53,181 nt of DNA. Origin: an uncultured Fibrobacter sp. (lineage in GTDB: Bacteria > Fibrobacterota > Fibrobacteria > Fibrobacterales > Fibrobacteraceae). A program made the translations under genes and the position numbers. Every line of letters begins with the position of its first letter. Positions within the stretch are counted from its first letter, which is position 1. Where the stretch lies: the NCBI GenBank assembly GCA_900313675.1, contig OMSO01000015.1, positions 1-53,181 on the forward strand. Direction: 5' to 3'. The notes under the pieces were generated by a model that was given only the letters and a program-made list of their open reading frames with translations, ran no database searches and was not told the DNA's origin. Positions 41,084 to 49,901 of this stretch are shown here, piece after piece.

Positions 41084-41194
41084 CAAACATTGTCATCTTT
41101 TTGTTACAAAAATAGGTAAAAAGCAGAAAAATACACGAAGAGATCATAATTCGTTGATACTCTGTAAGATACAAATTCGTATATTTTGCCGGTT

Positions 41195-41974
41195 ATGACA
41201 GTAAAAGAACCAGACCAGTCCGTATGGAACCGTTTTTGGAAACAGAAAAACGACATGGACAAGGTGTATCCTTCGTCTCCGTCGGTGCTGAATACCATCA
41301 AGAAGAATTTTAAGCTCGAGGGACTCAAGGTGCTGGAAGTTGGTGCCGGCACCGGACGTGACAGTGCCGAGCTCGCCCGCCTGGGTGCCGACGTGTACGT
41401 GTTGGATTTTGCCGAGAACAGCTTGAAGATTGTGGATGGCCTCAGGGCAAAAGACAACCTTTACGACAACCTGAAACTCGTCCGTGGCGACGCCTTCAAG
41501 GCGCCCTTCCCCGATAACACCTTCGACCTGGTTTTCCATCAAGGGCTAGCGGAACATTTCAAGGATTCGCTTCCGCTCATCAAGGAAAACTTCCGCATAT
41601 TGAAGCACGGTGGACACTGCCTCTGCGACGTACCGCAAACAGTGCACCCCTACACCATCATCAAGCATATCCTGATTGCCATGGACAAGTGGTTCGCCGG
41701 CTGGGAAAAACAGTTCACCATGCCCCAGCTGAAAAAACTCATGACCGACGCAGGCTTTGAAAATGTCTACCAGTACGGCGACTGGATGCGCCCCAACCTG
41801 TTCTACCGTATGGCACGGGAATTCTGCTTCAAGCTAGGCGTGGAACTGCCCAAGTATCCGTTGCAGGGAACTGCCTACCAGAAGGTAAAAGACCGTATCC
41901 TGGATTCCCTGGAATCCAACCCCCTGATGCATTACACCCAGCTGAGCATAGGAGTCCTGGGCAAAAAGCCCTAG
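41195..41974 (+). CDS. SAM-dependent methyltransferase (class I)
   Basis: A 259-residue methyltransferase. The start is ATG 41195 (a TTG three codons upstream is possible). LEGLKVLEVGAGTGRDSAEL is the SAM-binding motif I, DVYVLDFAENSLKIV motif II, and GDAFKAPFPDNTFDLVFHQG motifs post-I and IV, as in small-molecule or lipid methyltransferases. EHFKDSLPLIKENFRILKHGGHCLCDVPQT completes the fold. The acceptor is unknown; the gene sits four bases before a flippase-like membrane protein, so a lipid or isoprenoid quinone precursor is plausible but unproven. Confidence 0.8.
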   Translation: MTVKEPDQSVWNRFWKQKNDMDKVYPSSPSVLNTIKKNFKLEGLKVLEVGAGTGRDSAELARLGADVYVLDFAENSLKIVDGLRAKDNLYDNLKLVRGDAFKAPFPDNTFDLVFHQGLAEHFKDSLPLIKENFRILKHGGHCLCDVPQTVHPYTIIKHILIAMDKWFAGWEKQFTMPQLKKLMTDAGFENVYQYGDWMRPNLFYRMAREFCFKLGVELPKYPLQGTAYQKVKDRILDSLESNPLMHYTQLSIGVLGKKP

Positions 41975-41977
41975 TCC

Positions 41978-42982
41978 ATGAAACTGTCCCCGAAGCTCAA
42001 ATCCGCGCTGGTGTTCCTGCTGAAACTCACGGTGACCATTGTCCCCGCGTATTTCGTGTACCGTAACATCGTGGGCGATCCGGATTGGGACATCGGGGAT
42101 TTGTATCGGCTATTCTCTACAAAGAGCCTGCTGCCGCTCACGCTTGCCGTGGTCTGCCTCGCCCTTTCCAACTTCACGGCCTGCCTGCAATGGAAACTTT
42201 TGCTAGAGCGGCAGGGCGTGAACTTAAAGTACGGACACCTGCTGAAACTTTACTACGTGGGGCTGTTCTTCAACAACTTCATGCCCGGAAACGTGGGCGG
42301 CGACGTCAAGAAGGTTTACGACATCCGCATGCAGGGTGGGCAGGACAGCGTCGGCGCCGGACTTACCGCTACATTCTTCGACAGGCTCTTTGGGCTTTTC
42401 TTTGTAACGCTTTTCACCTTGGGCATGGGGCTCCTGTTCTTTATGCACGACGACGCCCAGCGGGCGTTCATGTGGCCGTCGGTGTGGATATTTATCGTGT
42501 TCTGCGCCTTGCTGGGCGGGCTTTGCAGTCGGCGGCTAGGGCGGTTGGGTCACAAGTTTTTTTCTAGAATTTTGCCGAAGGGCATCAGTTCGCGCATGGA
42601 GCGCATGTTCGAACGCTTCCAGAATTTCCAGTCCAAAAAACTGATGGCGCAAATTACCGGACTTTCGGCGGTAACACAGGCCCTCCGCATTCTGGTGCAC
42701 TTCTTCTGCGGTATCGCCGTCGGCGTGGAGCTGTCTATCTCTTGGTATTTCTACTACATCCCGCTGGTAGCTATCGTAAGTGCCCTGCCTATTTCTATCG
42801 GCGGGTTCGGCCCTAGGGAACTGCTCGCCCAGTCCCTGTTCGCCCGCGCCGGAGTGCCCGGTCTCGAATCGGTGGTAATCCAGCTGCTGGCCTATTTTGT
42901 AAGTTTGTTGTTGAGTCTGTTCGGAGGCTTCGCCTTTTTACTGGGCGGCCATTCGAATGTTTCGGACAAGGAAACCACCTAG
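41978..42982 (+). CDS. YbhN/AglD-type membrane protein (flippase-like)
   Basis: A 334-residue integral membrane protein of the lysylphosphatidylglycerol-synthase membrane-domain superfamily (UPF0104/YbhN). It has about eight hydrophobic segments (VFLLKLTVTIVPAYFVYRNI, LLPLTLAVVCLALSNFTACL, VWIFIVFCALLGGLCSRRLG, YFYYIPLVAIVSALPISIGGFG, VIQLLAYFVSLLLSLFGGFAFLLGG). The family marks YYVGLFFNNFMPGNVGGDVKK and ALPISIGGFGPRE are both intact. Members of this fold move lipids or lipid-linked sugars across membranes. The gene lies between a methyltransferase and a helicase-PlsC fusion, all in one direction. Confidence 0.85.
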   Translation: MKLSPKLKSALVFLLKLTVTIVPAYFVYRNIVGDPDWDIGDLYRLFSTKSLLPLTLAVVCLALSNFTACLQWKLLLERQGVNLKYGHLLKLYYVGLFFNNFMPGNVGGDVKKVYDIRMQGGQDSVGAGLTATFFDRLFGLFFVTLFTLGMGLLFFMHDDAQRAFMWPSVWIFIVFCALLGGLCSRRLGRLGHKFFSRILPKGISSRMERMFERFQNFQSKKLMAQITGLSAVTQALRILVHFFCGIAVGVELSISWYFYYIPLVAIVSALPISIGGFGPRELLAQSLFARAGVPGLESVVIQLLAYFVSLLLSLFGGFAFLLGGHSNVSDKETT

Positions 42983-43042
42983 TCCCTTTTCCATATCCCG
43001 CAGGCGCAAATTTCGGGGCGCCGCATTCCACAACGGTAACCT

Positions 43043-45199
43043 ATGGATGCCGAAAGCATCTTGAAAGGTCTGAACGGCGACCAGCGTATGGCCGTCTTGC
43101 ACGACCATAAACAAAACGGAGCTCTCCTGATTCTTGCAGGGGCGGGCTCGGGCAAAACTTCTGTACTGACCAAGCGGATCCAGTACCGCATCATGAGCGG
43201 GGTACAGCCCGAAAAGATTCTGGCCCTTACCTTCACCGCCAAGGCCGCCGCCGAAATGCGGGAGCGGGTAGAGGCTCTTTTCCCGAAGGCAGGGGGACGG
43301 CTCTGCACCTTTCATTCCCTCGCGCTGTTCATGCTCAAGCAGAAAATCGGAGAGCGCTTCGCCTACGAGATTCTCGGGTTCAACAAAATTCCCACCCCAA
43401 AGGAAACGGACCAGCGGGAATTCTTGCGGGAACTGGCAAGGCGGAAGATTCCTGCCGCCAAGTTGAACCGGGAAGAACTTTTTTCGGAAGACTTGCCGGG
43501 CGCCATCAAGAAAAAAATTTCACCCCTGCAGAAAAATGTTATTTTGTCTGGAAACGTGGTTTTCGAAGACCTGATTTACCTTGCCATCAGGTTGCTTGAA
43601 ACCTGCGAAAAGGCAAGAGAATACTTTCAGTCCCTGTGGGCCGAAATCCTGGTAGATGAATACCAGGACATCAACCCTTCCCAGTACAGGCTGGTCAAGA
43701 ACATTCTCGGAAACCGCAAGGAACTGTTCGTGGTAGGCGACGACGACCAGGCCATTTACGGCTTCCGCGGAGCGGACATCGGGAACATCCGGAGATTTCA
43801 GGCAGACTTCAAGGACAGTACCCTCATCCGTCTGGAATGGAACTACCGCTCCGTACCGAACGTTCTGCATCTGGCCAACGACATTTTTGTGAACAAACCC
43901 GTAACGTTACGGAAGGTTCTCCGGGCAGGGAACCCCAGGGGCTCCGGCGGCAACAGGATTTTCACCGAAAACCGCAAGCCCGAAGTTTGGGTATCGGACA
44001 ACCCCATCGAAGAAATCGAAAAGATAAAGACCGCCATTCATTCCCTGCACGAAAAGTACGGACTCCAATGGAAAAACTTCGCCATCCTGGTGCGGTACAA
44101 CCGGCTGCGGCAATATTTCGAAGAAGCCCTGCGGGAATGCGAGCTGCCCATCGCCGGCGACCCTATGGCAGGCGACGAGGTGCTGGAAGACGGCATCCAT
44201 ATTGAGACGGTACACGCCTCCAAGGGCCTCCAGTACGCCGTAGTCTTTTACGCGGGCCTTGCCGAAGGGTTCACGCCGGGCAAGTGCGAAGGCAACCGAA
44301 AACAGCGCAAGGCACAGATGGACGAAGAAAGGCGGCTGTATTACGTCGGGGTGACCCGTGCCGAATCTTATCTGGTTTTGCTATATTGCAAGCAGAGGTA
44401 TTGGAAAGGGAAACTGCTGAAACTGAAACCGTCCAGGTTCCTGCCCCGCTACCCCAAGCAACCCCGATGGACTATGCCTGTTATCTTGTTTAGAATATAC
44501 GTGGTAATTGTAGTGCTTGGCTATATGCTCGCGCATATTCTCGCGCTGCCCTTTATCTTGGTTGCCTACGGAAAAAATTTCAACACCTGGCTCGAAGGAA
44601 AAATCCAGAAGTTCTCCCGATTCTGCATGAACGTGCTGCGGGTTGACCTGGAAATAAAAGACCAGGCGATTCTTTCCAAGGTGGACTGGAACCGCCCCGT
44701 GTTTGTCATGGGGAACCACAATTCCTACGCCGACATTCCCGTGATGTTTCTTTCCATCGAACGGATTGTGGGGTTTATCGCCAAGGCGTCGCTTCGGTTC
44801 ATCCCCTTCCTCAATTTCTGGATGCACAAGATCGGCTGCATTTTTATCAACCGCAAAAAAGGTGGCGGCGGAGCGCTGATTCGCGAAGCCATGGCCTCTG
44901 GTCGGGCACCACGGCTCTGTCTGTTCCCCGAAGGTACTCGTGGAAAAAGCGAAGCTCTCTCTCCCTTTAAGAGCGGCGGTTTCAGGCTTGCGCTGGAGTC
45001 ACACGCTATAGTGCTCCCTGTGGTTATCCGCGGCACTTCTGCCGTGTGGGAACGCCGCAAGAATACCGGGCGCTGCAAGGTGAGCGTACAGATTCTAGAG
45101 CCCATCGATGCGGGCGAAATCGAAAAACGCCAGGGCGACAACGACCCAAGAAAGGAACTGATGCCCCTGGTCCGTTCCCGCATGGAGGCCGCCCTGTGA
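43043..45199 (+). CDS. Fusion of UvrD/Rep-like helicase and PlsC acyltransferase
   Basis: A 718-residue single ORF with two unrelated parts. Residues 1-477 are a compact superfamily 1 helicase: Walker A GAGSGKTS (33-40), VDEYQD (204-209), GDDDQAIYGFRGA (232-244), TVHASKGLQ (389-397), YYVGVTRAE (433-441). It is shorter than UvrD (about 720 residues), lacking much of the accessory subdomains. Residues 478-718 are a full-length PlsC-type 1-acylglycerol-3-phosphate acyltransferase (241 residues): membrane segments MPVILFRIYVVIVVLGYM, catalytic NHNSYAD (558-564, His 559 and Asp 564) and FPEGTRGKS (628-636). The junction has no stop, frameshift sign or internal ribosome site; ATG 44474 begins the PlsC part. 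Its stop overlaps murI (GTGA). Confidence 0.93.
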   Translation: MDAESILKGLNGDQRMAVLHDHKQNGALLILAGAGSGKTSVLTKRIQYRIMSGVQPEKILALTFTAKAAAEMRERVEALFPKAGGRLCTFHSLALFMLKQKIGERFAYEILGFNKIPTPKETDQREFLRELARRKIPAAKLNREELFSEDLPGAIKKKISPLQKNVILSGNVVFEDLIYLAIRLLETCEKAREYFQSLWAEILVDEYQDINPSQYRLVKNILGNRKELFVVGDDDQAIYGFRGADIGNIRRFQADFKDSTLIRLEWNYRSVPNVLHLANDIFVNKPVTLRKVLRAGNPRGSGGNRIFTENRKPEVWVSDNPIEEIEKIKTAIHSLHEKYGLQWKNFAILVRYNRLRQYFEEALRECELPIAGDPMAGDEVLEDGIHIETVHASKGLQYAVVFYAGLAEGFTPGKCEGNRKQRKAQMDEERRLYYVGVTRAESYLVLLYCKQRYWKGKLLKLKPSRFLPRYPKQPRWTMPVILFRIYVVIVVLGYMLAHILALPFILVAYGKNFNTWLEGKIQKFSRFCMNVLRVDLEIKDQAILSKVDWNRPVFVMGNHNSYADIPVMFLSIERIVGFIAKASLRFIPFLNFWMHKIGCIFINRKKGGGGALIREAMASGRAPRLCLFPEGTRGKSEALSPFKSGGFRLALESHAIVLPVVIRGTSAVWERRKNTGRCKVSVQILEPIDAGEIEKRQGDNDPRKELMPLVRSRMEAAL

Positions 45200-46005
45200 T
45201 AGGCGTCTTCGATTCCGGATTTGGCGGGCTCACTATCTTGCAGGACTTGCGCAAGGCCCTGCCCGAATACGACTTCTTGTACCTGGGCGACAACGCCCGG
45301 GCGCCTTACGGGAGCAGGAGTTTCGAGACCATCTTCCGCTACACCCTCCAGTGCGTGCGGGAGCTTTTCAACAGGGGCTGCCCCCTGGTGATTCTCGCCT
45401 GCAATACGGCATCGGCCCGGGCGCTCCGGAGCATCCAGCAGCAGGTGTTGCCCGTAGAGTTTCCGGACAAGCGGGTACTGGGCATCATCAGGCCCACTAC
45501 CGAAGAAATCGGCAAGTTCAGCCGCACAGGACACATCGGCATCTTCGCTACCGCAGGTACGGTTTCGTCCAACAGCTACCAGATAGAAATCAGCCATTTC
45601 TTTCCGGAACTGAAGGTCACCCAGCACGCCTGCCCCATGTGGGTCCCCCTGGTAGAAAACGGCGAGATGGGTACGGAGGGCTCCCGCTTTTTTGTCAAGA
45701 AAGATGTAGAAGCGCTGCTCCAGAAAGACCCCGAAATAGACACCGTCCTTTTGGCCTGCACCCATTACCCCCTGCTGGAAAAAGAAATCCGGGAGGCACT
45801 CCCCGCAGGAGTGCGCCTGGTCATCCAGGGTCAGATCGTGGCGGACAAGACCGTCGACTACCTGAACCGCCACCCCGAGATGGATGCCCGGCTTTCGCGG
45901 TCCAGCAAGACCCGCTTTTTGACCACGGATACTGCCAATTTCTTCGAAAAAGGGGCTAATCTGTTCGGAATGGCGGATATTTCGGCAGAAGCCCTCACCC
46001 TCTAG
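45196..46005 (+). CDS. murI: Glutamate racemase
   Basis: Supplies D-glutamate for peptidoglycan. The 269-residue protein starts at GTG 45196, inside the stop of the fusion gene (GTGA, four-base overlap); the longer frame from 45046 lies inside the upstream coding sequence in another frame and is rejected. IGVFDSGFGGLTIL is the N-terminal signature, LVILACNTASARAL holds the first catalytic Cys, and VLLACTHYPLLEKEI the second Cys with His. ADKTVDYLNRHP and the FEKGANLFG end are typical. Position next to PlsC and flippase-like genes makes this an envelope cluster. Confidence 0.95.
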   Translation: MIGVFDSGFGGLTILQDLRKALPEYDFLYLGDNARAPYGSRSFETIFRYTLQCVRELFNRGCPLVILACNTASARALRSIQQQVLPVEFPDKRVLGIIRPTTEEIGKFSRTGHIGIFATAGTVSSNSYQIEISHFFPELKVTQHACPMWVPLVENGEMGTEGSRFFVKKDVEALLQKDPEIDTVLLACTHYPLLEKEIREALPAGVRLVIQGQIVADKTVDYLNRHPEMDARLSRSSKTRFLTTDTANFFEKGANLFGMADISAEALTL

Positions 46006-46096
46006 CACTGATTTTTGTATTTTGGCAACGTAAATGACGAACCTTTTTAGGTCCGCTGGTTTTTTTATTATGTATCACTTTTTTAGGGGTTGAATA

Positions 46097-46735
46097 ATGC
46101 CTAAGACACAAATCAATCTTGAAGGTTGGCAAGACTACCGTGGCAACGCCGCCGGCAGCCTGCTCTATGTGGAGACCAGTCACCAGTCCGAAATGCCCGT
46201 CCGTGACCAGCTGAACGAAAACGGCAAGGGCTTCTTTTACGAACCCAACTACGAGACCAGCACCTACGGTCTCATGAGCTGCTGCAACGTGAAAAACATC
46301 AACGCCATCGTCCGTGCCAAGAGCCGCTACATTCTGTTCGGCACCCGCTACGAAGGCCTCAGCGATTCCGAAATGCGCAACAAGTACCTGATCATGGGTT
46401 ATATGCGCATCGACAAGATCAAGGATGTTCGCACCCGCCATATCCAGCGCTACATGGCCAACCCCGACATGCAGGAACCGGAATGCATGCAGATGGAACA
46501 CAACTGGGCAGTCTATGGCCCCATGCGTTTCGTGTCTATGGACGATTCCTTCGTGGTCACCGACGAAATCCTTAAGGAATGGGGCTACAAGGGTCACGCC
46601 AGCCGCCAGCTCAAAGCCGTGTTCAACAAGGAACACCTGGATAAGATTCTTGCCCACCTGGATTCCAAGCCCGACATGATCGACGAATACATTGCCACGG
46701 TGGACGAATTCAAGGAAGCCCTGGAAGAAGGGTAA
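46097..46735 (+). CDS. Conserved-looking cytoplasmic protein, unknown function
   Basis: A 212-residue soluble protein with no signal or membrane segment. Sequence features are INLEGWQDYRGNAAGSLLYV near the start, YGLMSCCNVKNINAIVRAKS with a Cys pair, FGTRYEGLSDSEMRNKYLIMGYMRIDK, DMQEPECMQMEHNWAVYG and WGYKGHASRQLKAVFNKEHL. The composition and the pattern of strands suggest a single folded domain. I do not recognise the family. It has a Shine-Dalgarno of TTAGGGG and its own terminator, so it appears monocistronic. Confidence 0.65.
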   Translation: MPKTQINLEGWQDYRGNAAGSLLYVETSHQSEMPVRDQLNENGKGFFYEPNYETSTYGLMSCCNVKNINAIVRAKSRYILFGTRYEGLSDSEMRNKYLIMGYMRIDKIKDVRTRHIQRYMANPDMQEPECMQMEHNWAVYGPMRFVSMDDSFVVTDEILKEWGYKGHASRQLKAVFNKEHLDKILAHLDSKPDMIDEYIATVDEFKEALEEG

Positions 46736-46760
46736 TCAAGAATTTCTTTTGGATTGTCAA

Positions 46761-46785
46761 GGCCCGCTTTCGCGGGCCTTTTTTT
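46761..46785 (+). terminator. Terminator after the 212-residue protein
   Basis: GGCCCGC, loop TTTC, GCGGGCC, then TTTTTTT. Perfect seven-base-pair stem. Confidence 0.9.
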
Positions 46786-46789
46786 GTTC

Positions 46790-46829
46790 TATCCCCTAAC
46801 CCCTAGATCCTAGCCCCTATCCCCTAATA
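46790..46829. repeat. Degenerate short tandem repeat (CCCCTA type)
   Basis: TATCCCCTAACCCCTAGATC then CTAGCCCCTATCCCCTAATA: five loose copies of CCCCTA spaced six to ten bases apart. Related to 11920-11952. It overlaps the last codons of the Fic gene on the minus strand. Confidence 0.55.
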
Positions 46830-47851
46830 GAATACCGCTGGCTGCGGCCGCCCTTCTCGTCGGATTTCAAGATGCCCTTGGCGATGAGTTTCTGGATAGT
46901 GCGGAGGGCCGTGTCGTGACTCTGGTTGATAATTGCCGCCAGTTCCTTGGCGGTAAAACTTGCAGGAAGCGTTCCTGCAAACAGGGCGGTAAACAACTTC
47001 TGGTCCTTTTCGTCAAAAGCCTCTCCGGCATGGCGGTTGTAAAAGGCCGTCTTGCGTTGTTCCTTGAGAATGCGCTCCCGGGTGCTCGACATGGCAGCCT
47101 GCAATGTTTCGATAAACCAGAGAATCCATTCCGTCAAGTCGCCGTTACCGCGCTGGGTCGCATTGAGAATCTTGAAATACTCTTCGCGACGCTCCAGAAA
47201 GGCCTGATTCAAGGAGAACTGGCAACGGGTGGTCTGCTCGCTGCGGGCAAGGGCCACGATGGTGAGGAGCCTTGCCAAGCGGCCGTTGGCATCGGCGAAC
47301 GGCCTAAGGGTCGCAAACCAGAAATGGGCCACCGCCGCCTTGATAACGCCATCCATGCTGGAACTTTCCATCCATTGGATGTAGCGCTCCACCTCTTGCT
47401 CCAGACGTTCCGGATTTGGCCCTTCGAAATCCAGCTGGAGCTCACCCTGGCGGTATTGGACCGCACTGGGTGCAGCGCGAAAACTGGCCACCTTGTTCTG
47501 TCCCATGGAGGCGTGCCATGCAAACAGACGTTCCTGAGTCAACGGATTGAACGCCTTGGTAATGGCGGCGAGATATATGCGTACCGCAGGGTCTGCCGAC
47601 TGGGCGGAGCCCCCCTGCACAAGAGCCACCTGCTGCTCCACAAAAGCCTTGTCCAGATGAATCCCGTCAATGGCAGAATTGGAACGAATATCCTGAATCA
47701 ACAGCTCCTGTTCCAAATCCTGGAACCCGCAGGTCTCCATGGCGCCAATAAGCTTGCCCTCTTGCAGGCGGGTTTCGCCAAGAGCGTTCAGGACCTTCCG
47801 GGAATCGAACCGAAAGTGCGTCCAATCGGGATATTGATGGATATAGAGCAT
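46817..47851 (-). CDS. Fic-like protein with altered active-site motif
   Basis: A 344-residue protein of the DUF4172-Fic group. The N-terminus YIHQYPDWTHFRFD is the DUF4172 signature. The Fic core has FWFATLRPFADANGRLARLL, in which canonical IHPFxxGNGRxxR reads LRPFADANGRLAR: the catalytic His is Arg 183 and the first Gly is Ala 188. The Arg codon is clear (AGG). The inhibitory motif of class II Fic proteins, normally SSAIEG, is SAIDG with Asp 62 in place of Glu. A winged-helix domain follows (FTAKELAAIINQSHDTALRT). Fic enzymes use the His to AMPylate proteins, so this one is either inactive or uses another chemistry. It is divergent from the M6 peptidase gene. Confidence 0.88.
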   Translation of the reverse strand: MLYIHQYPDWTHFRFDSRKVLNALGETRLQEGKLIGAMETCGFQDLEQELLIQDIRSNSAIDGIHLDKAFVEQQVALVQGGSAQSADPAVRIYLAAITKAFNPLTQERLFAWHASMGQNKVASFRAAPSAVQYRQGELQLDFEGPNPERLEQEVERYIQWMESSSMDGVIKAAVAHFWFATLRPFADANGRLARLLTIVALARSEQTTRCQFSLNQAFLERREEYFKILNATQRGNGDLTEWILWFIETLQAAMSSTRERILKEQRKTAFYNRHAGEAFDEKDQKLFTALFAGTLPASFTAKELAAIINQSHDTALRTIQKLIAKGILKSDEKGGRSQRYSIRG

Positions 47852-47896
47852 ACCTATCCGTAATATACTTTATTATTTTGAGTCTAAGGAGTGATT

Positions 47897-49897
47897 GTGA
47901 GAATTTTTTCGACAACAATGCTTATGCTGCTGATGGCGAGCTACTGCTTGGCTGTCCCGGCAGACGAGGGAACATTCCCCCTGAAACAGCCCGACGGCAG
48001 CGTGCTGGAAGCCCGCTTTGTTGGCGACGAAAAATTCCATGTGTTGCAGACCGAAGATGGTTACTTTTTGAAAGAAGACCTTCTCGGGTATTACACCTAC
48101 ATCAACAACGAAGGCGAACCTTCTGGAATATACGCCCGCAACTCGAATGAACGCAGCGGTTCCGATGTGGAATTTCTGACTAGTCTCGACCAAACCCGCA
48201 TCTACGACCTGTTGCTCAAAAAAAATCCCCCTATGGAACCTATGGACTACCGGGTGCCGGATTTTGCCTATCGCGAAGTGATGCGCATGCCCAGCTATAA
48301 TCCCAAAGTTACGCAAGGCGACGTTCGCGGCATAGTAATCCTCGTACAATTTCAAGATGTCAAGTTCAAGAGTGCCGACCCCAAGTCCCAATTTACGGAC
48401 TACATGAACAAGGAAGGGTACAACGAATATTACAACCTCGGAAGTATTCGCGATTATTTCGTCAAGAATTCCATGGGTCTTTTCCGCCCCACCTTCGACG
48501 TCTATGGGCCCGTGACCATTTCTCGGAATAGAAACGACTACGGAACGACATCCAGCGGTAACGACGGCAGAAACTACGAGGGGGCACGCTCCGCACTAAT
48601 AGAGGCGCTAGATTCCTTGAAAAAAAAGGAGAGCATTGACTATTCCAAATACGACAACGATGGCGATGGCGAAATCGATTTTACCTATATGTTCTATGCA
48701 GGAGTGGGAGCTAACAACTCCGGCGTAGTGGGCGCTATCTGGCCCCATGCCTGGTACATCGGCAATTCTGTGAACAAACGATCTGGAAAGAATATGGGGA
48801 ACGACATTTACGCCAACCGCTACGCCTGTTCCAACGAAATTGACGGATACGCCTACAAAAAGGACAACTCCACGGATATCTTGGGCGGGATAGGAACTTT
48901 CGCTCACGAGTTCAGCCATGTTCTCGGGTTGCCTGACATGTACGACTTAAAGGGAAACAATCCCCGCAAGACGCCTAAAAAGTGGGACGTGATGGACAAC
49001 GGGAATTACAACTGTCCTTACAATTCATACGGAACACAAAACTGCGCACCGCCTTTTTATTCTGCCTTTGAACGTATGTCCCTGGGATGGATGACTCCTA
49101 CGGAGCTCTATACCGTAGGCCAAGTAAAGCTTGATAAAATCGACGGTAACAACGCCTATAGCATTACTAACCCGAATAACCCCGATGAAATGTTCCTGCT
49201 GGAATACAGGACGCAAAAGGACTGGGATGTAGGGCAACCCAATTCGGGAATGCTGATATGGCATATCGACTATGTGGCTTCTGTATGGAAAGAAAAAACG
49301 GTCAATAACGACGGTAACCACATGCACGTAGATATCGAAGAAGCTAGTCCTGAAATCGATAAATACGCTAGGCCCTACGATGTTTTTCCGGGGACAAAGG
49401 TCGTGACGGAATTTAGCGATTTTAGATTTTGGTCTGGGGCAAGGGCCGAAGTGCACATTTACGGTATTTCTGAATCAGAAGATAAAACTTATGCCTTGTT
49501 TAATGTAGAAATGGAAATTTCCAGTTCAAGCGAAGAATCCAGTTCTAGTGAAGGGGAATCTTCTTCGAGTATGATACAGTCTAGTTCAAGTGAAGATGCG
49601 TCCTCCTCGAGTATGACTCCGTCTAGTTCTAGCGAACGCTTTGTGCAATATGCAAGAAGGGGACATACGGCTTGCGATGTTTCGTTAGATCATCGCAACA
49701 ATGTTGTGCTGGTACAGTTACCTAAAGCAGGAAACAATAGAGTGCGCTTGTTTAGTTTGAATGGAAATCTAGTTTATGATAAGTTTTTTGAAGGCAATTT
49801 TGTCAAGGCTGCGTTGCCAGCGACTTTAGGAAAGCAATCCTTTGTTATATTGGTGGAACAGAACGGAATGTTGTTGACCACGAGACAAATACGGTAA
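47897..49897 (+). CDS. Secreted M6-family metallopeptidase with Ser-rich linker
   Basis: A 666-residue exported peptidase. I choose GTG 47897 (MRIFSTT), seven bases after AAGGA, over GTG 47891, which abuts it. The signal is IFSTTMLMLLMASYCLA. The M6 domain contains VRGIVILVQFQDVKF, IDFTYMFYAGVGANN and the zinc motif HEFSHVLGLPDMYD (HExxH plus distal Asp), then WDVMDNGNY as in immune inhibitor A. Residues of about 540-585 are a Ser-rich linker with repeated SSSSE. The last 80 residues (VRLFSLNGNLVYDKFFEGNF, then VILVEQNGMLLTTRQI) resemble C-terminal sorting domains of the por-secretion type. It is likely to be secreted or surface-held and may degrade protein. Confidence 0.88.
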   Translation: MRIFSTTMLMLLMASYCLAVPADEGTFPLKQPDGSVLEARFVGDEKFHVLQTEDGYFLKEDLLGYYTYINNEGEPSGIYARNSNERSGSDVEFLTSLDQTRIYDLLLKKNPPMEPMDYRVPDFAYREVMRMPSYNPKVTQGDVRGIVILVQFQDVKFKSADPKSQFTDYMNKEGYNEYYNLGSIRDYFVKNSMGLFRPTFDVYGPVTISRNRNDYGTTSSGNDGRNYEGARSALIEALDSLKKKESIDYSKYDNDGDGEIDFTYMFYAGVGANNSGVVGAIWPHAWYIGNSVNKRSGKNMGNDIYANRYACSNEIDGYAYKKDNSTDILGGIGTFAHEFSHVLGLPDMYDLKGNNPRKTPKKWDVMDNGNYNCPYNSYGTQNCAPPFYSAFERMSLGWMTPTELYTVGQVKLDKIDGNNAYSITNPNNPDEMFLLEYRTQKDWDVGQPNSGMLIWHIDYVASVWKEKTVNNDGNHMHVDIEEASPEIDKYARPYDVFPGTKVVTEFSDFRFWSGARAEVHIYGISESEDKTYALFNVEMEISSSSEESSSSEGESSSSMIQSSSSEDASSSSMTPSSSSERFVQYARRGHTACDVSLDHRNNVVLVQLPKAGNNRVRLFSLNGNLVYDKFFEGNFVKAALPATLGKQSFVILVEQNGMLLTTRQIR

Positions 49898-49901
49898 GAT
49901 T

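Noticed and set aside
45046..45195. Longer N-terminus for glutamate racemase
   Set aside because: These codons overlap the PlsC end in another frame; the conserved IGVFDSG begins at GTG 45196 with a normal stop-start overlap.
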